Origin: Mycolicibacterium gadium
GTDB taxonomy: Bacteria; Actinomycetota; Actinomycetes; Mycobacteriales; Mycobacteriaceae
Direction: 5' to 3'
Assembly: GCF_010728925.1 (NCBI RefSeq)
Contig: NZ_AP022608.1
Span: 3,286,001 to 3,350,000, forward strand
DNA length: 64,000 nt
Shown: positions 1-8,138 of the stretch, piece by piece
How the letters are laid out: every line of letters begins with the position of its first letter
Position numbering within the stretch: the stretch's first letter is position 1
Position numbers and translations under genes: made by a program
Notes under the pieces: generated by a model
Seen by the model: only the letters and a program-made list of their open reading frames with translations
The model's database searches: none
Told to the model about the DNA's origin: nothing

Positions 1-158
1 CGTGGGCATTGGTCGACGGCCCGCACCGATGTTGCGCGGCCCGTCAAGGACACCGGGACCGGACTCTGCCGTAAGCGGTGTGGGCGAGCGCAGACTTGCA
101 CCGCGGAGGGGATTATGGACGGCGACTTTCTTTGTCAGACCTCACGGTAGGTCGAGAC
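1..158. other. Left edge without a supported gene
   Basis: No open frame here has a convincing start, ribosome-binding site or recognisable product. It lies downstream of the SDR gene that ends at 159 on the minus strand and probably belongs to the same accessory segment. Confidence 0.4.
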
Positions 159-902
159 TTAGACAAATACTCCCCCGCCATCGACGATCAGGACTTGACC
201 GGTGATGAACGCGCTGCCGCCGCTGCATAGAAATCGCACCACGGACGCGACATCCGCGGGGAATAGCGTCCGCTTGATTGACCGGCGGTTGACCGCCTGG
301 GCGACGTAGTTGGGATCGTTGAGTTCGTTTGTGGCCTCGTCGTCCACGAGCCCTGGGGCGACTGCGTTGACGGTGATTCCACGCGCGCCCAGCTCTCGGG
401 CCGCAGCGCGGGTGAGGCCCTCGACTGCAGCCTTGGAGGCGATGTAGTGCGGAAAACCGAGCGTTCCCGTCCGCGCGGTCGACGAGGAAACGTTCACAAC
501 GCGACCGCCCCGCGCTGGCACCGCTGGCAGAATGGCTTTCATCGCTTGCCACGTACCCCGCACATTGATGCGTAGGACGTCGTCCCATTCTTGGATGGTC
601 AATTCTTCCAAGGACTTCTTGGAGCCGAGCGCCTTATACATCGCAGCGCAATTGACCAAGCCGTCTATCTGACCGAAGCGCTCCACGGTGTCTTTGACGA
701 GTCCAGCCAGCGCGTCTTCGTCGGTGACGTCGAGACGGTGATAGATCACCGTCGGCCGCCAGGGCGGTGGCGCGAGGTCGGCAACCACCACGTTGGCGCC
801 AGCGTCCACGAGATCTGCAACCACTTCATCGCCTATGCCACTAGCGCCGCCGGTTACCACGATGACGGTGCCGGCCACGTCGAACGGGTCCCGGTCAGCC
901 AC
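159..902 (-). CDS. SDR family NAD(P)-dependent oxidoreductase
   Basis: A 247-residue classical short-chain dehydrogenase/reductase. It shows the cofactor-binding glycine motif TGGASGIG (residues 17-24), the NVSS active-site serine region (137-140) and the catalytic Y153-x3-K157 pair. The C-terminus ends GQVLIVDGGGVFV, as in the 3-oxoacyl reductase/3-hydroxyacyl dehydrogenase branch. The substrate cannot be deduced. It starts with GTG and overlaps the end of the upstream degenerate ferredoxin frame by 8 bp; a ferredoxin followed by an SDR is a common arrangement in cytochrome P450-linked lipid or xenobiotic loci. The gene looks intact although its upstream partner is decayed. Confidence 0.85.
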   Translation of the reverse strand: MADRDPFDVAGTVIVVTGGASGIGDEVVADLVDAGANVVVADLAPPPWRPTVIYHRLDVTDEDALAGLVKDTVERFGQIDGLVNCAAMYKALGSKKSLEELTIQEWDDVLRINVRGTWQAMKAILPAVPARGGRVVNVSSSTARTGTLGFPHYIASKAAVEGLTRAAARELGARGITVNAVAPGLVDDEATNELNDPNYVAQAVNRRSIKRTLFPADVASVVRFLCSGGSAFITGQVLIVDGGGVFV

Positions 903-1299
903 GGCAGCGGATCAATGGCGAACGACGGGAGGGGTCGGCATCAGTGAGGTCCGCCGAGCTAGATGCGTAGCGTCCGTTACCGAGGACAACCGCATCTGCG
1001 AACAGGGCCCTGTCTTCATTGCCACTCATGCCCTGCTGCGCGCAGGTCGCATATTTCATCAGTTTCTCTGTCTGCGCGGTGTTTTCGAGACGTGCTAGTG
1101 GTCGGCCCCGGACATCTGCTCGAGTGCGAAGCGCTGCAACCGGATAGCTGCGCGCGGACTCATCGACATGCTCACGCTCGGAGCTCTCGATCTCATCGCG
1201 TAGCAACATGACGATGCCATCATCGTCCAAATCAAACACATCCGGCGCAGCGACAAAGTCTCCCTCGCGCCGTTCCTGGTCTGCATGGATCTTGATCAC
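895..1299 (-). pseudogene. Degenerate 3Fe-4S ferredoxin without cluster cysteines
   Basis: The first 60 residues from the GTG at 1299 match the small mycobacterial 3Fe-4S ferredoxins that serve P450s: acidic start, then APDVFDLDDDGIV, then a YPVAAL segment where the family has CPxxAL. The cluster ligands are gone. The first cysteine is Arg11 (CGC for TGC), the second lies in a stretch shortened by about two codons (EGDFVAAPD), and the last is Tyr52 (TAT for TGT). After about residue 62 the frame continues for 70 residues of unrelated sequence into the SDR start. This is what is seen; loss of function is inferred. A sequencing error is unlikely to explain three separate lesions. Confidence 0.65.
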
Positions 1300-1333
1300 G
1301 GGAATCCTGGTTCAAATATCTGACGGGCTGTTT

Positions 1334-1367
1334 CTGCTAAACAGAGCTTTGTTCTGTAAAATAGCAG
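1334..1367. promoter_or_regulatory. Two-step inverted repeat upstream of the ferredoxin-SDR pair
   Basis: Nested inverted repeat: outer arms CTGCTA (1334-1339) and TAGCAG (1362-1367), inner arms ACAGA (1341-1345) and TCTGT (1353-1357). It lies 35 bp upstream of the minus-strand GTG at 1299, in an AT-rich patch. The position and size suit a TetR-type operator. No regulator gene lies beside it in this window. Confidence 0.4.
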
Positions 1368-1529
1368 TGGATATTACCTGGGTCAATCGACAACGACTGG
1401 TCGAGGAGCCATTAAGTCCTTGTGCGGCAATTTGTTCGGCTATATTCGCGCCCTTGCGCCTCTTGGAACAGCTGGGTGGGCGCGAGCGTTTCACTTGTGT
1501 TGCGGAGGCGGGACGTTGGAGGCGAGTCA

Positions 1530-2720
1530 ATGGCGTCGGTGACAGCGTACGAGACCAAGGCCGGCCGAAGGTGGCGCGTGCGTTACCGGACACCGGACCG
1601 ACGGCAGACCGATAAGCGCGGGTTTGCGACTAAGCGAGACGCCCGGGCGTTCGCCGCAACTATCGAAGTACGAAAAGCGATGGGCACGTTCGTATCCCCG
1701 GCAGCCGGACGTGTGACTGTGGACGAACTTGCGGCAGCGTGGCTGGAAAAAAAGAAGCACTCCGCGGCCTCGTCTCACTACCGCACGCTGGAGTCATCCT
1801 GGCGGACCCATGTTCACCCGGTCTGGGCGACGCGGTCCATCGTCGAGATCACCACGATCGAGGTCGAGGGCTGGGTCACCGCGATGGCACGTCGAGGACA
1901 TGGGACGACCACAGTGCGTCGCGCGCACGCCGTGCTGTCAGGAATTTTGAGCGATGCGGTGAAGTCCCACCGGCTGGCCGTCAATCCAGCTCGCGGTGTG
2001 GAGAACCTGCCGCGCCGGGTCGCGCGCCGACACCGCTACCTGACTGCGTCTGAGGTTCACGCCTTGGCTGTCGAGGCGGGAGAGCACCGAGTGTTGGTGC
2101 TGCTGTTGGCGTTTTGTGGTCTGCGATGGGGGGAGGCCATTGCACTACGGGTCGGCGACGTGGAATTCCTTCGGCACCGAATCCTGGTCTCGACCAATGC
2201 GGTGCAACTAGGAGGAGGCCATCAGATTGGGCCCACAAAGGAACGCCGTTCGCGATCGGTGCCAATTCCGCAATTCGTTCTCGACGAGCTCTCACGCCTT
2301 TGCGTGGGCAAGGCACGCGACGCCCTGATCTTCCCGGGCCCTAATTGCGGCTACCTCCCCCGTCCGCGCTCCTCTACTGGGTGGTTCGCCGCGGCGTTGC
2401 GACGAGCCGGGTTGCCGTCGATCACTCCGCACGATTTGCGACACACCTGTGCTTCGTTGGCGGTATCGGCCGGAGCCAACGTGCTCGCGCTACAGCGCAT
2501 GCTTGGGCACCGCAGCGCAAAAGTGACACTCGATGTATATGCCGACTTGTTCGATTCCGATCTCGACGATGTGGCGTCGAACTTGGACGACGCATACGCG
2601 CAGAAAAATGTGGGCATTCCGTGGGCACGACGCGCGGGAGCCGATGCGAGTCCCCTCGCAAAAAGCCCATTGATCAGCAGGGATCCCAACGGCATTCCGC
2701 CCTCGGCGGAGGTAGGGTAA
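1530..2720 (+). CDS. Tyrosine-type site-specific integrase
   Basis: A 396-residue phage/ICE-type tyrosine recombinase. An N-terminal arm-binding region (about 1-60) is followed by a SAM-like core-binding domain (about 60-165) and the catalytic domain. All catalytic residues are visible: Arg199 (CGLRWGE), Lys237 (GPTKERRSR), His301 and Arg304 (HDLRHT), His327 (MLGHRS) and the nucleophile Tyr337 (LDVYADLF). The ATG at 1530 is preferred over an upstream in-frame codon at 1422 because GGAGG lies 8 bp before it and the family N-terminus (arm-type Met-Ala-Ser-Val start) begins there. The gene lies downstream of the 3' end of the tRNA-Ala gene, as expected for a tRNA-targeting element. No excisionase or other mobility gene is visible in the window, so the element is partial here or continues to the left. 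Confidence 0.88.
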   Translation: MASVTAYETKAGRRWRVRYRTPDRRQTDKRGFATKRDARAFAATIEVRKAMGTFVSPAAGRVTVDELAAAWLEKKKHSAASSHYRTLESSWRTHVHPVWATRSIVEITTIEVEGWVTAMARRGHGTTTVRRAHAVLSGILSDAVKSHRLAVNPARGVENLPRRVARRHRYLTASEVHALAVEAGEHRVLVLLLAFCGLRWGEAIALRVGDVEFLRHRILVSTNAVQLGGGHQIGPTKERRSRSVPIPQFVLDELSRLCVGKARDALIFPGPNCGYLPRPRSSTGWFAAALRRAGLPSITPHDLRHTCASLAVSAGANVLALQRMLGHRSAKVTLDVYADLFDSDLDDVASNLDDAYAQKNVGIPWARRAGADASPLAKSPLISRDPNGIPPSAEVG

Positions 2721-3141
2721 GACACACGAGCGTCGCTCCGTGCCCTTCCCCGCCGTGTTGTCCACGGAGCTGGCCGCGCTGATGGTCGGCAAGGACCGTG
2801 ATGCGCTGGTGTTCACCGATCAGCGGGGTTGCGTCCTTCGCAATTCCAACTGGCGCGCTCGGGTGTTCCAGCCTGCCGTGGAAAAGTGCCAGAAGATCGA
2901 TGACTCGTTCCCCACCGTCACTCCGCACGACTTGCGCCACACTGCGGCCAGTCTCGCGGTGAGCGCAGGGGCGAATGTCAAAGCTGTCCAGCGGATGCTG
3001 GGGCACGCGAAGGCGTCGATGACATTAGACGTGTACGCGGATCTTTTCGATGAGGACCTGGACGGCGTAGCCGACCGTCTTGACATCACGATCCGATCTG
3101 TTGCGGACCAACTGCGGACTAGTATGCCAGGGACACAGTAA
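2716..3141 (+). pseudogene. C-terminal fragment of a second tyrosine integrase
   Basis: Immediately after the intact integrase stop, in another frame, the sequence resumes at the KTHERRSVP motif and continues to a full recombinase C-terminus with HDLRHT, MLGHAK and LDVYADLF. These correspond to the Lys, His-x-x-Arg, second His and Tyr catalytic residues. The arm-binding and core-binding domains and the first catalytic Arg are missing, and the frame is closed upstream by a TAG at 2713-2715. It resembles the neighbouring integrase closely (AVSAGANV shared) but differs in many residues, so it is a remnant of a related integrase, not a duplicate. It could be translated from the GTG at 2740 but would be inactive. 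Confidence 0.8.
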
Positions 3142-3182
3142 TCAGCTAATCGAGTGGAGCCGCTTATCTGCGTGAATCGTTG

Positions 3183-3255
3183 TGGAGCTAAGGGGATTCG
3201 AACCCCTGACCTTCTCGATGCGAACGAGACGCGCTACCAACTGCGCCATAGCCCC
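3183..3255 (-). tRNA. tRNA-Ala (anticodon CGC)
   Basis: Full cloverleaf on the minus strand. The 7-bp acceptor stem includes the G3:U70 wobble that marks alanine tRNAs. The anticodon stem TCTCG/CGAGA closes the loop TTCGCAT with anticodon CGC. The T arm is AGGGG-TTCGAAT-CCCCT, and the discriminator is A at 3183. CCA is not encoded. The two integrase genes lie just past its 3' end, so the 3' half of this gene is the likely attachment site. Confidence 0.95.
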
Positions 3256-3309
3256 TGATACCGGTAGCACACGCTACCAGCCGCAGCCCGCGGGTCGAAA
3301 ACCGCAGGG

Positions 3310-4341
3310 CTACTGTCCCGCGGCGCGCGGAAGGTCGAAGTGACGTGCGAACGGGGCGTAGTCGAGGTGCTCGAAGGCCGGGTCTTCGTCGTCGATCTCC
3401 AGCACCACCGCACCCGGCCGCCGCAGCCGTGACGGCACGACGTCGAACTCCCTGTCGTCGGTGTTCTCCACCCCGAGCCGCGACCGGGCCATGCGCTGTG
3501 CGCGGCGGCGCCGCAGCCGCTCCTCGATCCGCGTCTGGCGTCGCAGATAGCCCAGGTAGAACAGGGTCACCGCGCTGACGGCGGCACTCACCCACCACAT
3601 CGTCGACGAGACGGTGTACGCCGACACCACCGCCGCGATCACCAGCACCGCCATGACGGTCAGCATCCGCTTGCGGAACTTGTATTTGCGCGCGCTCACC
3701 GCGGCAGCTGTCTTCGATTCGTAGCGCCGCTTCCGTGCAGCACTCAGCGAGTCGGCCAGCTCGAGCTCGTTGTCCGACGGTGCCTCCAGGCCGGCGGAAT
3801 CGGCGACGTACTCGTATTCGTCGTCGGTGCCGTCGGCTTCGGGTCCACCTTCGGGTTCGCGCTCGGCCTGCGGTTCGCCGGCCTCTTCGGCAACGGGCTC
3901 CGCTTCGGCGACATCATCGAAATCCAGTGTCAGCTCGTCGGTTTCAGCCCGCGCGGACTCGCCGGCCGGTAGCGCGGTGGCGTCCTCGTCGATCACGTCG
4001 ACATCGAGGTAGCCGGGATCCTCGTCCTTCTCATCGACGGCGGCGACCCGCACGACCGTCCGACGGGCCGGGGCCTCTTCTGCCTCGTCGTCGCGGTCTT
4101 CATCGAGGTCGTCATCGAGGTCTTCCTCGGACGGCCGCCAGTCCGGATCGCTGGCATGGCCGGCCGCGGGCGCCTTGCGCCGGAGGAGCCGAGCGCGGCT
4201 GTCGTTGAGAACCCGCGTCGCCAGCGCGACGTCGCTGGTGCGGCGCACTGCGTCTCGCTTGCTGATCAGCATCGGGACGAGCACGAACAGCCAGAGGACG
4301 ACGAGAGAGATCCACAGGAGGGATTGGGGGATGCTTGGCAT
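3310..4341 (-). CDS. sepX: Divisome membrane protein SepX/GlpR
   Basis: A 343-residue protein with an N-terminal membrane segment right after the start (MPSIPQSLLWISLVVLWLF), a long acidic cytoplasmic linker rich in Asp and Glu (about 65-200), and two more hydrophobic segments around 230-275. A basic helix and an acidic tail (VLEIDDEDPAFEHLDYAPF) follow. In Corynebacteriales this protein is the membrane receptor (GlpR) of the MoeA-like Glp protein at the divisome; the Streptomyces name is SepX. It is the last gene of the minus-strand group galU-moeA-rimJ-sepX. I chose the ATG at 4341 because the hydrophobic segment must be near the N-terminus; the 33 residues encoded further upstream look non-native. 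A 180-bp gap separates it from rimJ, so it may have its own promoter. Confidence 0.85.
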   Translation of the reverse strand: MPSIPQSLLWISLVVLWLFVLVPMLISKRDAVRRTSDVALATRVLNDSRARLLRRKAPAAGHASDPDWRPSEEDLDDDLDEDRDDEAEEAPARRTVVRVAAVDEKDEDPGYLDVDVIDEDATALPAGESARAETDELTLDFDDVAEAEPVAEEAGEPQAEREPEGGPEADGTDDEYEYVADSAGLEAPSDNELELADSLSAARKRRYESKTAAAVSARKYKFRKRMLTVMAVLVIAAVVSAYTVSSTMWWVSAAVSAVTLFYLGYLRRQTRIEERLRRRRAQRMARSRLGVENTDDREFDVVPSRLRRPGAVVLEIDDEDPAFEHLDYAPFARHFDLPRAAGQ

Positions 4342-4521
4342 GTCGCCGGCTCCTTTCCCCGTTAAGGCTAGGTCTTCTGACCTGCGCATCCGTGGATGGC
4401 GCGCCGAGACAATTACACACCTGTAATTCGCTGGTGACAAGCACCAACAGTCACATGTGTCACTTTTGCAACAGATTGGCTCTCAACCGAGACCTTCCGC
4501 AATTGCGGTTTTCCCAGAAAT

Positions 4522-5175
4522 TCACGTCCAGCTCGCATGGCCCTGGCGCACCAGAGCCGACGCCGCCGACCCGTTGAGCTCCTCGATGGTGATCGCCACC
4601 AACAGATGGTCCCGCCATGCGCCGTCCACCTCGAGATAACGGCGCAGCAGACCCTCCTCGCGAAAGCCGACCTTTGCCAGGACCGCGCGGCTCGCGGCGT
4701 TCTCGGGGCGCACCGTCGCCTCCACACGGTGCAACCGCACCGCATTGAAACAATGGTCCAGCCCCAGCGCCAGCGCGGCCGTCGCGACCCCACCGCCCGT
4801 CGACGAGCTGGCCACCCAGTACCCGATCCACGCCGAACGCAGCGCCCCATGCGTCACGTTTCCGATCGTCAATTGGCCGGCGAAGTCCCCATCCAGTTCG
4901 ATCACAAACGCCAGCATCCGACCCTTACGCGCCTCTGACCGCAGCCCCGAGCACACCGAAGGCCATGCCGTAATGGCGTGCCGCACTTCCCAATCCTGAC
5001 CGGTGGTCGGCTCCCACGGCTCGAGATGAGCCCGGTCGGCCAACCGGATACGGCTCCACTGCGGACCGTCGCGCAGCCGTACCGGACGCAGTCTCACCAC
5101 GCCGCCGGGCACCCGCAGCGGGCCGGCCGGCTGCGGCCACCCCGGATGTATTGAACTGGAACGCCACAGGTTCAT
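4522..5175 (-). CDS. rimJ: GNAT family N-acetyltransferase, RimJ type
   Basis: A 217-residue GNAT-fold protein. It shows the RimJ/RimL signature: RLRPVRLRD at the start of the fold, IGYWVASSSTGGGVATAAL as the acetyl-CoA-binding region (about 116-134) and NAASRAVLAKVGF towards the C-terminus. RimJ enzymes acetylate N-terminal alanines of ribosomal or other proteins; the actual target here is unknown. The start at 5175 lies 20 bp after the moeA stop, and the neighbourhood (galU, moeA, rimJ, sepX) matches the M. tuberculosis Rv0993-Rv0996 group. Confidence 0.85.
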   Translation of the reverse strand: MNLWRSSSIHPGWPQPAGPLRVPGGVVRLRPVRLRDGPQWSRIRLADRAHLEPWEPTTGQDWEVRHAITAWPSVCSGLRSEARKGRMLAFVIELDGDFAGQLTIGNVTHGALRSAWIGYWVASSSTGGGVATAALALGLDHCFNAVRLHRVEATVRPENAASRAVLAKVGFREEGLLRRYLEVDGAWRDHLLVAITIEELNGSAASALVRQGHASWT

Positions 5176-5195
5176 GACGGTGTGCCCGGCGTCGA

Positions 5196-6470
5196 TCAGC
5201 CGCGCTGGGCCAAGAACGCGACGTCGACGATCTCGCCCGTGCGGATCTGTTCGGCCTCACTGGGAACGACGACCAGACAGTTTGCCTCGGCGAGCGTCGC
5301 GAGCAGATGCGACGGTGCGCCCGGCACGCCGCCGAGCGCCTGCACCAGGTACTCGCCGGTGTCCTGATCGCGCATCAACTGTCCACGCAGGTAACCCTTG
5401 CGACCGGCCACCGAGGCGATCGGCGACAGGGTGCGCGCCTGCACGATCCGCCGATGCGCCTGGCGCTTACCCAGCGACAGCCGGATCAGCGGGCGCACCA
5501 TGACCTCGAAGACAACGAGCGCGCTGACGGGGTTGGCGGGCAACAGGAACACCGGCACGCCGTCGCGTCCGAGCTGACCGAAGCCCTGCACCGAGCCCGG
5601 ATGCATGGCGATACGCACGACTTCCATCTCGCCGAGTTCCGCGAGGACCGCCCGCACCCCTTCGGCGGCGGCCCCGCCGACCGCGCCCGCGATCACCACC
5701 ACCTCGGCCCGGTTGATCTGACCCTCGATGACATCGCGCAGAGCCTTGGGGTCGGTGTCGACGATGCCGACGCGGTTCACCTCGGCGCCCGCGTCGCGTC
5801 CCGCAGCGGCCAGCGCGTAGGAGTTGACGTCGTAGACCTGCCCGTTGCCCGGCGTGCGGGAGATGTCGACGAGTTCGCCTCCCACACACAGCACCGACAG
5901 TCGCGGCTTCGGATGCACGAGCACGCGGTCCCGCCCGACCGCGGCCAACAATCCCACCTGCGCCGGTCCGATGATCGCTCCGGCGCGCACGGCCACGTCA
6001 CCAGGCTGAACGTCGTCTCCCGTCCTGCGGACGTAGGCGCCGGAGCGCACACCGCGCAGCACGGTCACCCGCGAGTCGCCGCCGTCGGTCCACCGCAGCG
6101 GGAGCACCGCGTCGGCGAGTGTCGGCATCGGCGCACCCGTTTGGACCCGGGCGGCCTGGCGCGGCTGCAGGCGGCTGGGGGTGCGCGCCCCGGCCTCGAT
6201 CGAACCGATGACCGGCAGGCTCACCTCACCGTCGGAGCCAGTCCGCGCGTCATCGCCGTCTTCCTCGTCCCCAGTCCCGACGCCGAGCACGTCGACGCTT
6301 CGGACCGCGTAGCCGTCGATGGCGGCCTGATCGAAACCCGGCAGCGGACGCTCGGTGACCACCTCTTCGGCGCACATCAGACCCTGCGCTTCGGCAATCG
6401 CCACCCTGACCGGTCTGGGGGCCACCGCGGCGGCGGCCACTCGGGCCTGCTGCTCCTCAACCGACCGCAC
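5196..6470 (-). CDS. moeA: MoeA-like molybdopterin molybdotransferase (Glp)
   Basis: A 424-residue gephyrin/MoeA-family protein, the normal length. The substrate-binding domains are recognisable (PLPGFDQAAIDGYAVR near residue 45; VQTGAPMP; LPANPVSALVVFEVMVRPL near the C-terminus). Two usually conserved motifs deviate: the TGDEL motif reads VGGELV, and the GGVSVGDYD motif reads GGAAAEGVR. In Corynebacteriales this paralogue, Glp, binds FtsZ and the membrane protein GlpR, whose gene lies two genes downstream here. A divisome role is therefore at least as likely as molybdenum insertion. GTG start; 37 bp after galU. Confidence 0.85.
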   Translation of the reverse strand: MRSVEEQQARVAAAAVAPRPVRVAIAEAQGLMCAEEVVTERPLPGFDQAAIDGYAVRSVDVLGVGTGDEEDGDDARTGSDGEVSLPVIGSIEAGARTPSRLQPRQAARVQTGAPMPTLADAVLPLRWTDGGDSRVTVLRGVRSGAYVRRTGDDVQPGDVAVRAGAIIGPAQVGLLAAVGRDRVLVHPKPRLSVLCVGGELVDISRTPGNGQVYDVNSYALAAAGRDAGAEVNRVGIVDTDPKALRDVIEGQINRAEVVVIAGAVGGAAAEGVRAVLAELGEMEVVRIAMHPGSVQGFGQLGRDGVPVFLLPANPVSALVVFEVMVRPLIRLSLGKRQAHRRIVQARTLSPIASVAGRKGYLRGQLMRDQDTGEYLVQALGGVPGAPSHLLATLAEANCLVVVPSEAEQIRTGEIVDVAFLAQRG

Positions 6471-6507
6471 AACACGCCTTTCTAGGTGTCAGGGCGATCG
6501 CCGCGGG

Positions 6508-7419
6508 TCAGCAATCGATCAGCCCCAAGCGCTCCACCAACCACCGCCGTAGCTCGGGCCCGTAGTCGTCGCGCTCCAACGCAAAGTCAACCGCAGCCTT
6601 GAGGTAGCCGCCGGGATTTCCGAGGTCGTGTCGAGAACCGCGATGCACGACGACGTGCACGGGATGTCCTTCGTTGATCAGCAGGGCAATCGCGTCGGTC
6701 AGCTGGATCTCACCGCCGGCGCCACGGGGCACCCGCTTGAGCGCACCGAAGATCGCCCGGTCCAGCACGTAGCGGCCGGCGGCGGCATACGGCGACGGTG
6801 CGTCCTCGGGCTTGGGCTTCTCGAACATGCCCTTGACCCGCATCACGTTCGGGTTGTTGGTGTCGCTGACGGGTTCGACGTCGAAGACGCCGTAGGCGCT
6901 GATCTCGTCGCCGGGCACCTCGATCGCACACAACACCGAACCGCCGCGCTTGGCACGGACCTTCGACATCGTCTCCAGCACACCGGTGGGCAGCACGAGG
7001 TCGTCGGGCAGCAACACGGCGATCGCGTCGTCGTCGTCGGTCAGGACACTCTCCACACAGCCCACGGCGTGGCCGAGACCCAACGGTTGGGCCTGGACCA
7101 CCGATTCGACCTTGATGAGTGCCGCGGCACGACGCACCTTCTCGAGCATCACGTGCTTGCCGCGCGCTTCCAGCGTGCCCTCGAGCACGAGGTCCTGCAC
7201 GAAGTGGGCCACCACTCCGTCCTTGCCCTCGGAGGTGACGATGACGAGCCGTTCGGCACCGGCCTCGGCGGCTTCCGCGGCGACCAGTTCGATGCCTGGT
7301 GTGTCCACGACAGGCAACAACTCTTTCGGCACCGTCTTCGTCGCCGGCAGGAATCGTGTCCCCAGGCCTGCAGCCGGAACGACCGCGGTGCGCGGAATCG
7401 GTACCTCGGGCCGTGTCAT
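6508..7419 (-). CDS. galU: UTP-glucose-1-phosphate uridylyltransferase
   Basis: A 303-residue nucleotidyltransferase that makes UDP-glucose from UTP and glucose-1-phosphate, feeding trehalose, glycolipid and cell-wall galactan synthesis. The family signature GLGTRFLPATKTVPKELL is at residues 18-35, and the body carries VLLPDDLVLP and the C-terminal AIALLINEGHPVHVVVHRG. Start ATG at 7419. It is the first gene of the minus-strand group galU-moeA-rimJ-sepX and is divergent from the cyclo-ligase gene, with 64 bp between the starts. Confidence 0.95.
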   Translation of the reverse strand: MTRPEVPIPRTAVVPAAGLGTRFLPATKTVPKELLPVVDTPGIELVAAEAAEAGAERLVIVTSEGKDGVVAHFVQDLVLEGTLEARGKHVMLEKVRRAAALIKVESVVQAQPLGLGHAVGCVESVLTDDDDAIAVLLPDDLVLPTGVLETMSKVRAKRGGSVLCAIEVPGDEISAYGVFDVEPVSDTNNPNVMRVKGMFEKPKPEDAPSPYAAAGRYVLDRAIFGALKRVPRGAGGEIQLTDAIALLINEGHPVHVVVHRGSRHDLGNPGGYLKAAVDFALERDDYGPELRRWLVERLGLIDC

Positions 7420-7483
7420 CGTTCACACACTAGTGTCCATACCGCAGTTGAACCCCCCAAGTCCCGAGGTTTGGAGGCGGCGC

Positions 7484-8050
7484 GTGCGGACGAAAGCTGA
7501 ACTGCGCACGGCGATCTTGATGGCTCGCCGCGCAGTAACGCCGCGCGAGCACGCCGTCGAGGCGCAGGCCCTCGCTCGCCATCTGGCGGCACTCATCACG
7601 GACGCCGCGACTGTGTGCGCCTACGTGCCGGTCGGCTCCGAGCCAGGATCCATGGACCTGGTCGACACACTGGACGACCTCGGTGTGCGGGTGCTGCTGC
7701 CGGTCGCGCGCGGCGATATCGCGGGGTTGCAGTGGGGCGAGTACCGTCCCGGCAAGCTCGTCGAGGCACCGTTCGGACTGCGCGAACCCGCTGCACCGTG
7801 GCAGGGGGCCGACGCGATCGCGCAGGCATCGGTGATCCTGGTGCCCGCGCTGGCGGTCGATCGCAGCGGTGTGCGGCTGGGCCGCGGCGCGGGGTGCTAC
7901 GACCGCGCTCTGCCGCTGGCCGATCCCGCCGCGCGCCGGATCGCCGTCGTGCGCGACGACGAACTCGTCGAGGCCCTGCCCGCCGAACCCCACGATGTGC
8001 GCATGACCCACGCACTGACCCCGATCCGCGGACTGGTGACGCTCGGCTAG
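7484..8050 (+). CDS. 5-formyltetrahydrofolate cyclo-ligase
   Basis: A 188-residue protein of the MTHFS family, which converts 5-formyl-THF to 5,10-methenyl-THF with ATP. It shows VCAYVPVGSEPGSMDLV, the substrate region PFGLREP, and the ATP-site signature VPALAVDRSGVRLGRGAGCYDR (about 124-145). I chose the GTG at 7484 because GGAGG lies 6 bp upstream and the typical N-terminus (RTKAELRTAILMARRAV) starts there; longer in-frame extensions run into the divergent galU gene. Confidence 0.92.
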   Translation: MRTKAELRTAILMARRAVTPREHAVEAQALARHLAALITDAATVCAYVPVGSEPGSMDLVDTLDDLGVRVLLPVARGDIAGLQWGEYRPGKLVEAPFGLREPAAPWQGADAIAQASVILVPALAVDRSGVRLGRGAGCYDRALPLADPAARRIAVVRDDELVEALPAEPHDVRMTHALTPIRGLVTLG

Positions 8051-8085
8051 CAGGTACTGGGAATGCCGACGGGCACGTAGCGGTT

Positions 8086-8112
8086 CTAGCACTTGAGCCG
8101 GTAGAGTGCTAA
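8086..8112. promoter_or_regulatory. CIRCE element (HrcA operator)
   Basis: Left arm CTAGCACTT (8086-8094), 9-nt spacer, right arm GAGTGCTAA (8104-8112). The CIRCE consensus is TTAGCACTC-N9-GAGTGCTAA: the right arm is exact, the left arm has two mismatches. It ends 26 bp before the start of the zinc-ribbon gene, so HrcA would repress that gene and release it on heat shock. Confidence 0.85.
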
Positions 8113-8138
8113 GAAGTTTGACGATCTCGGAGGTTTTC

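Noticed and set aside
1422..1529. Upstream extension of the integrase frame
   Set aside because: The added 36 residues lack family similarity, and a good ribosome-binding site precedes the ATG at 1530.
7427..7436. ACACTAGTGT palindrome between galU and the cyclo-ligase
   Set aside because: Ten bases of symmetry in a divergent promoter region are not enough, and it does not fit the CRP or another known consensus.
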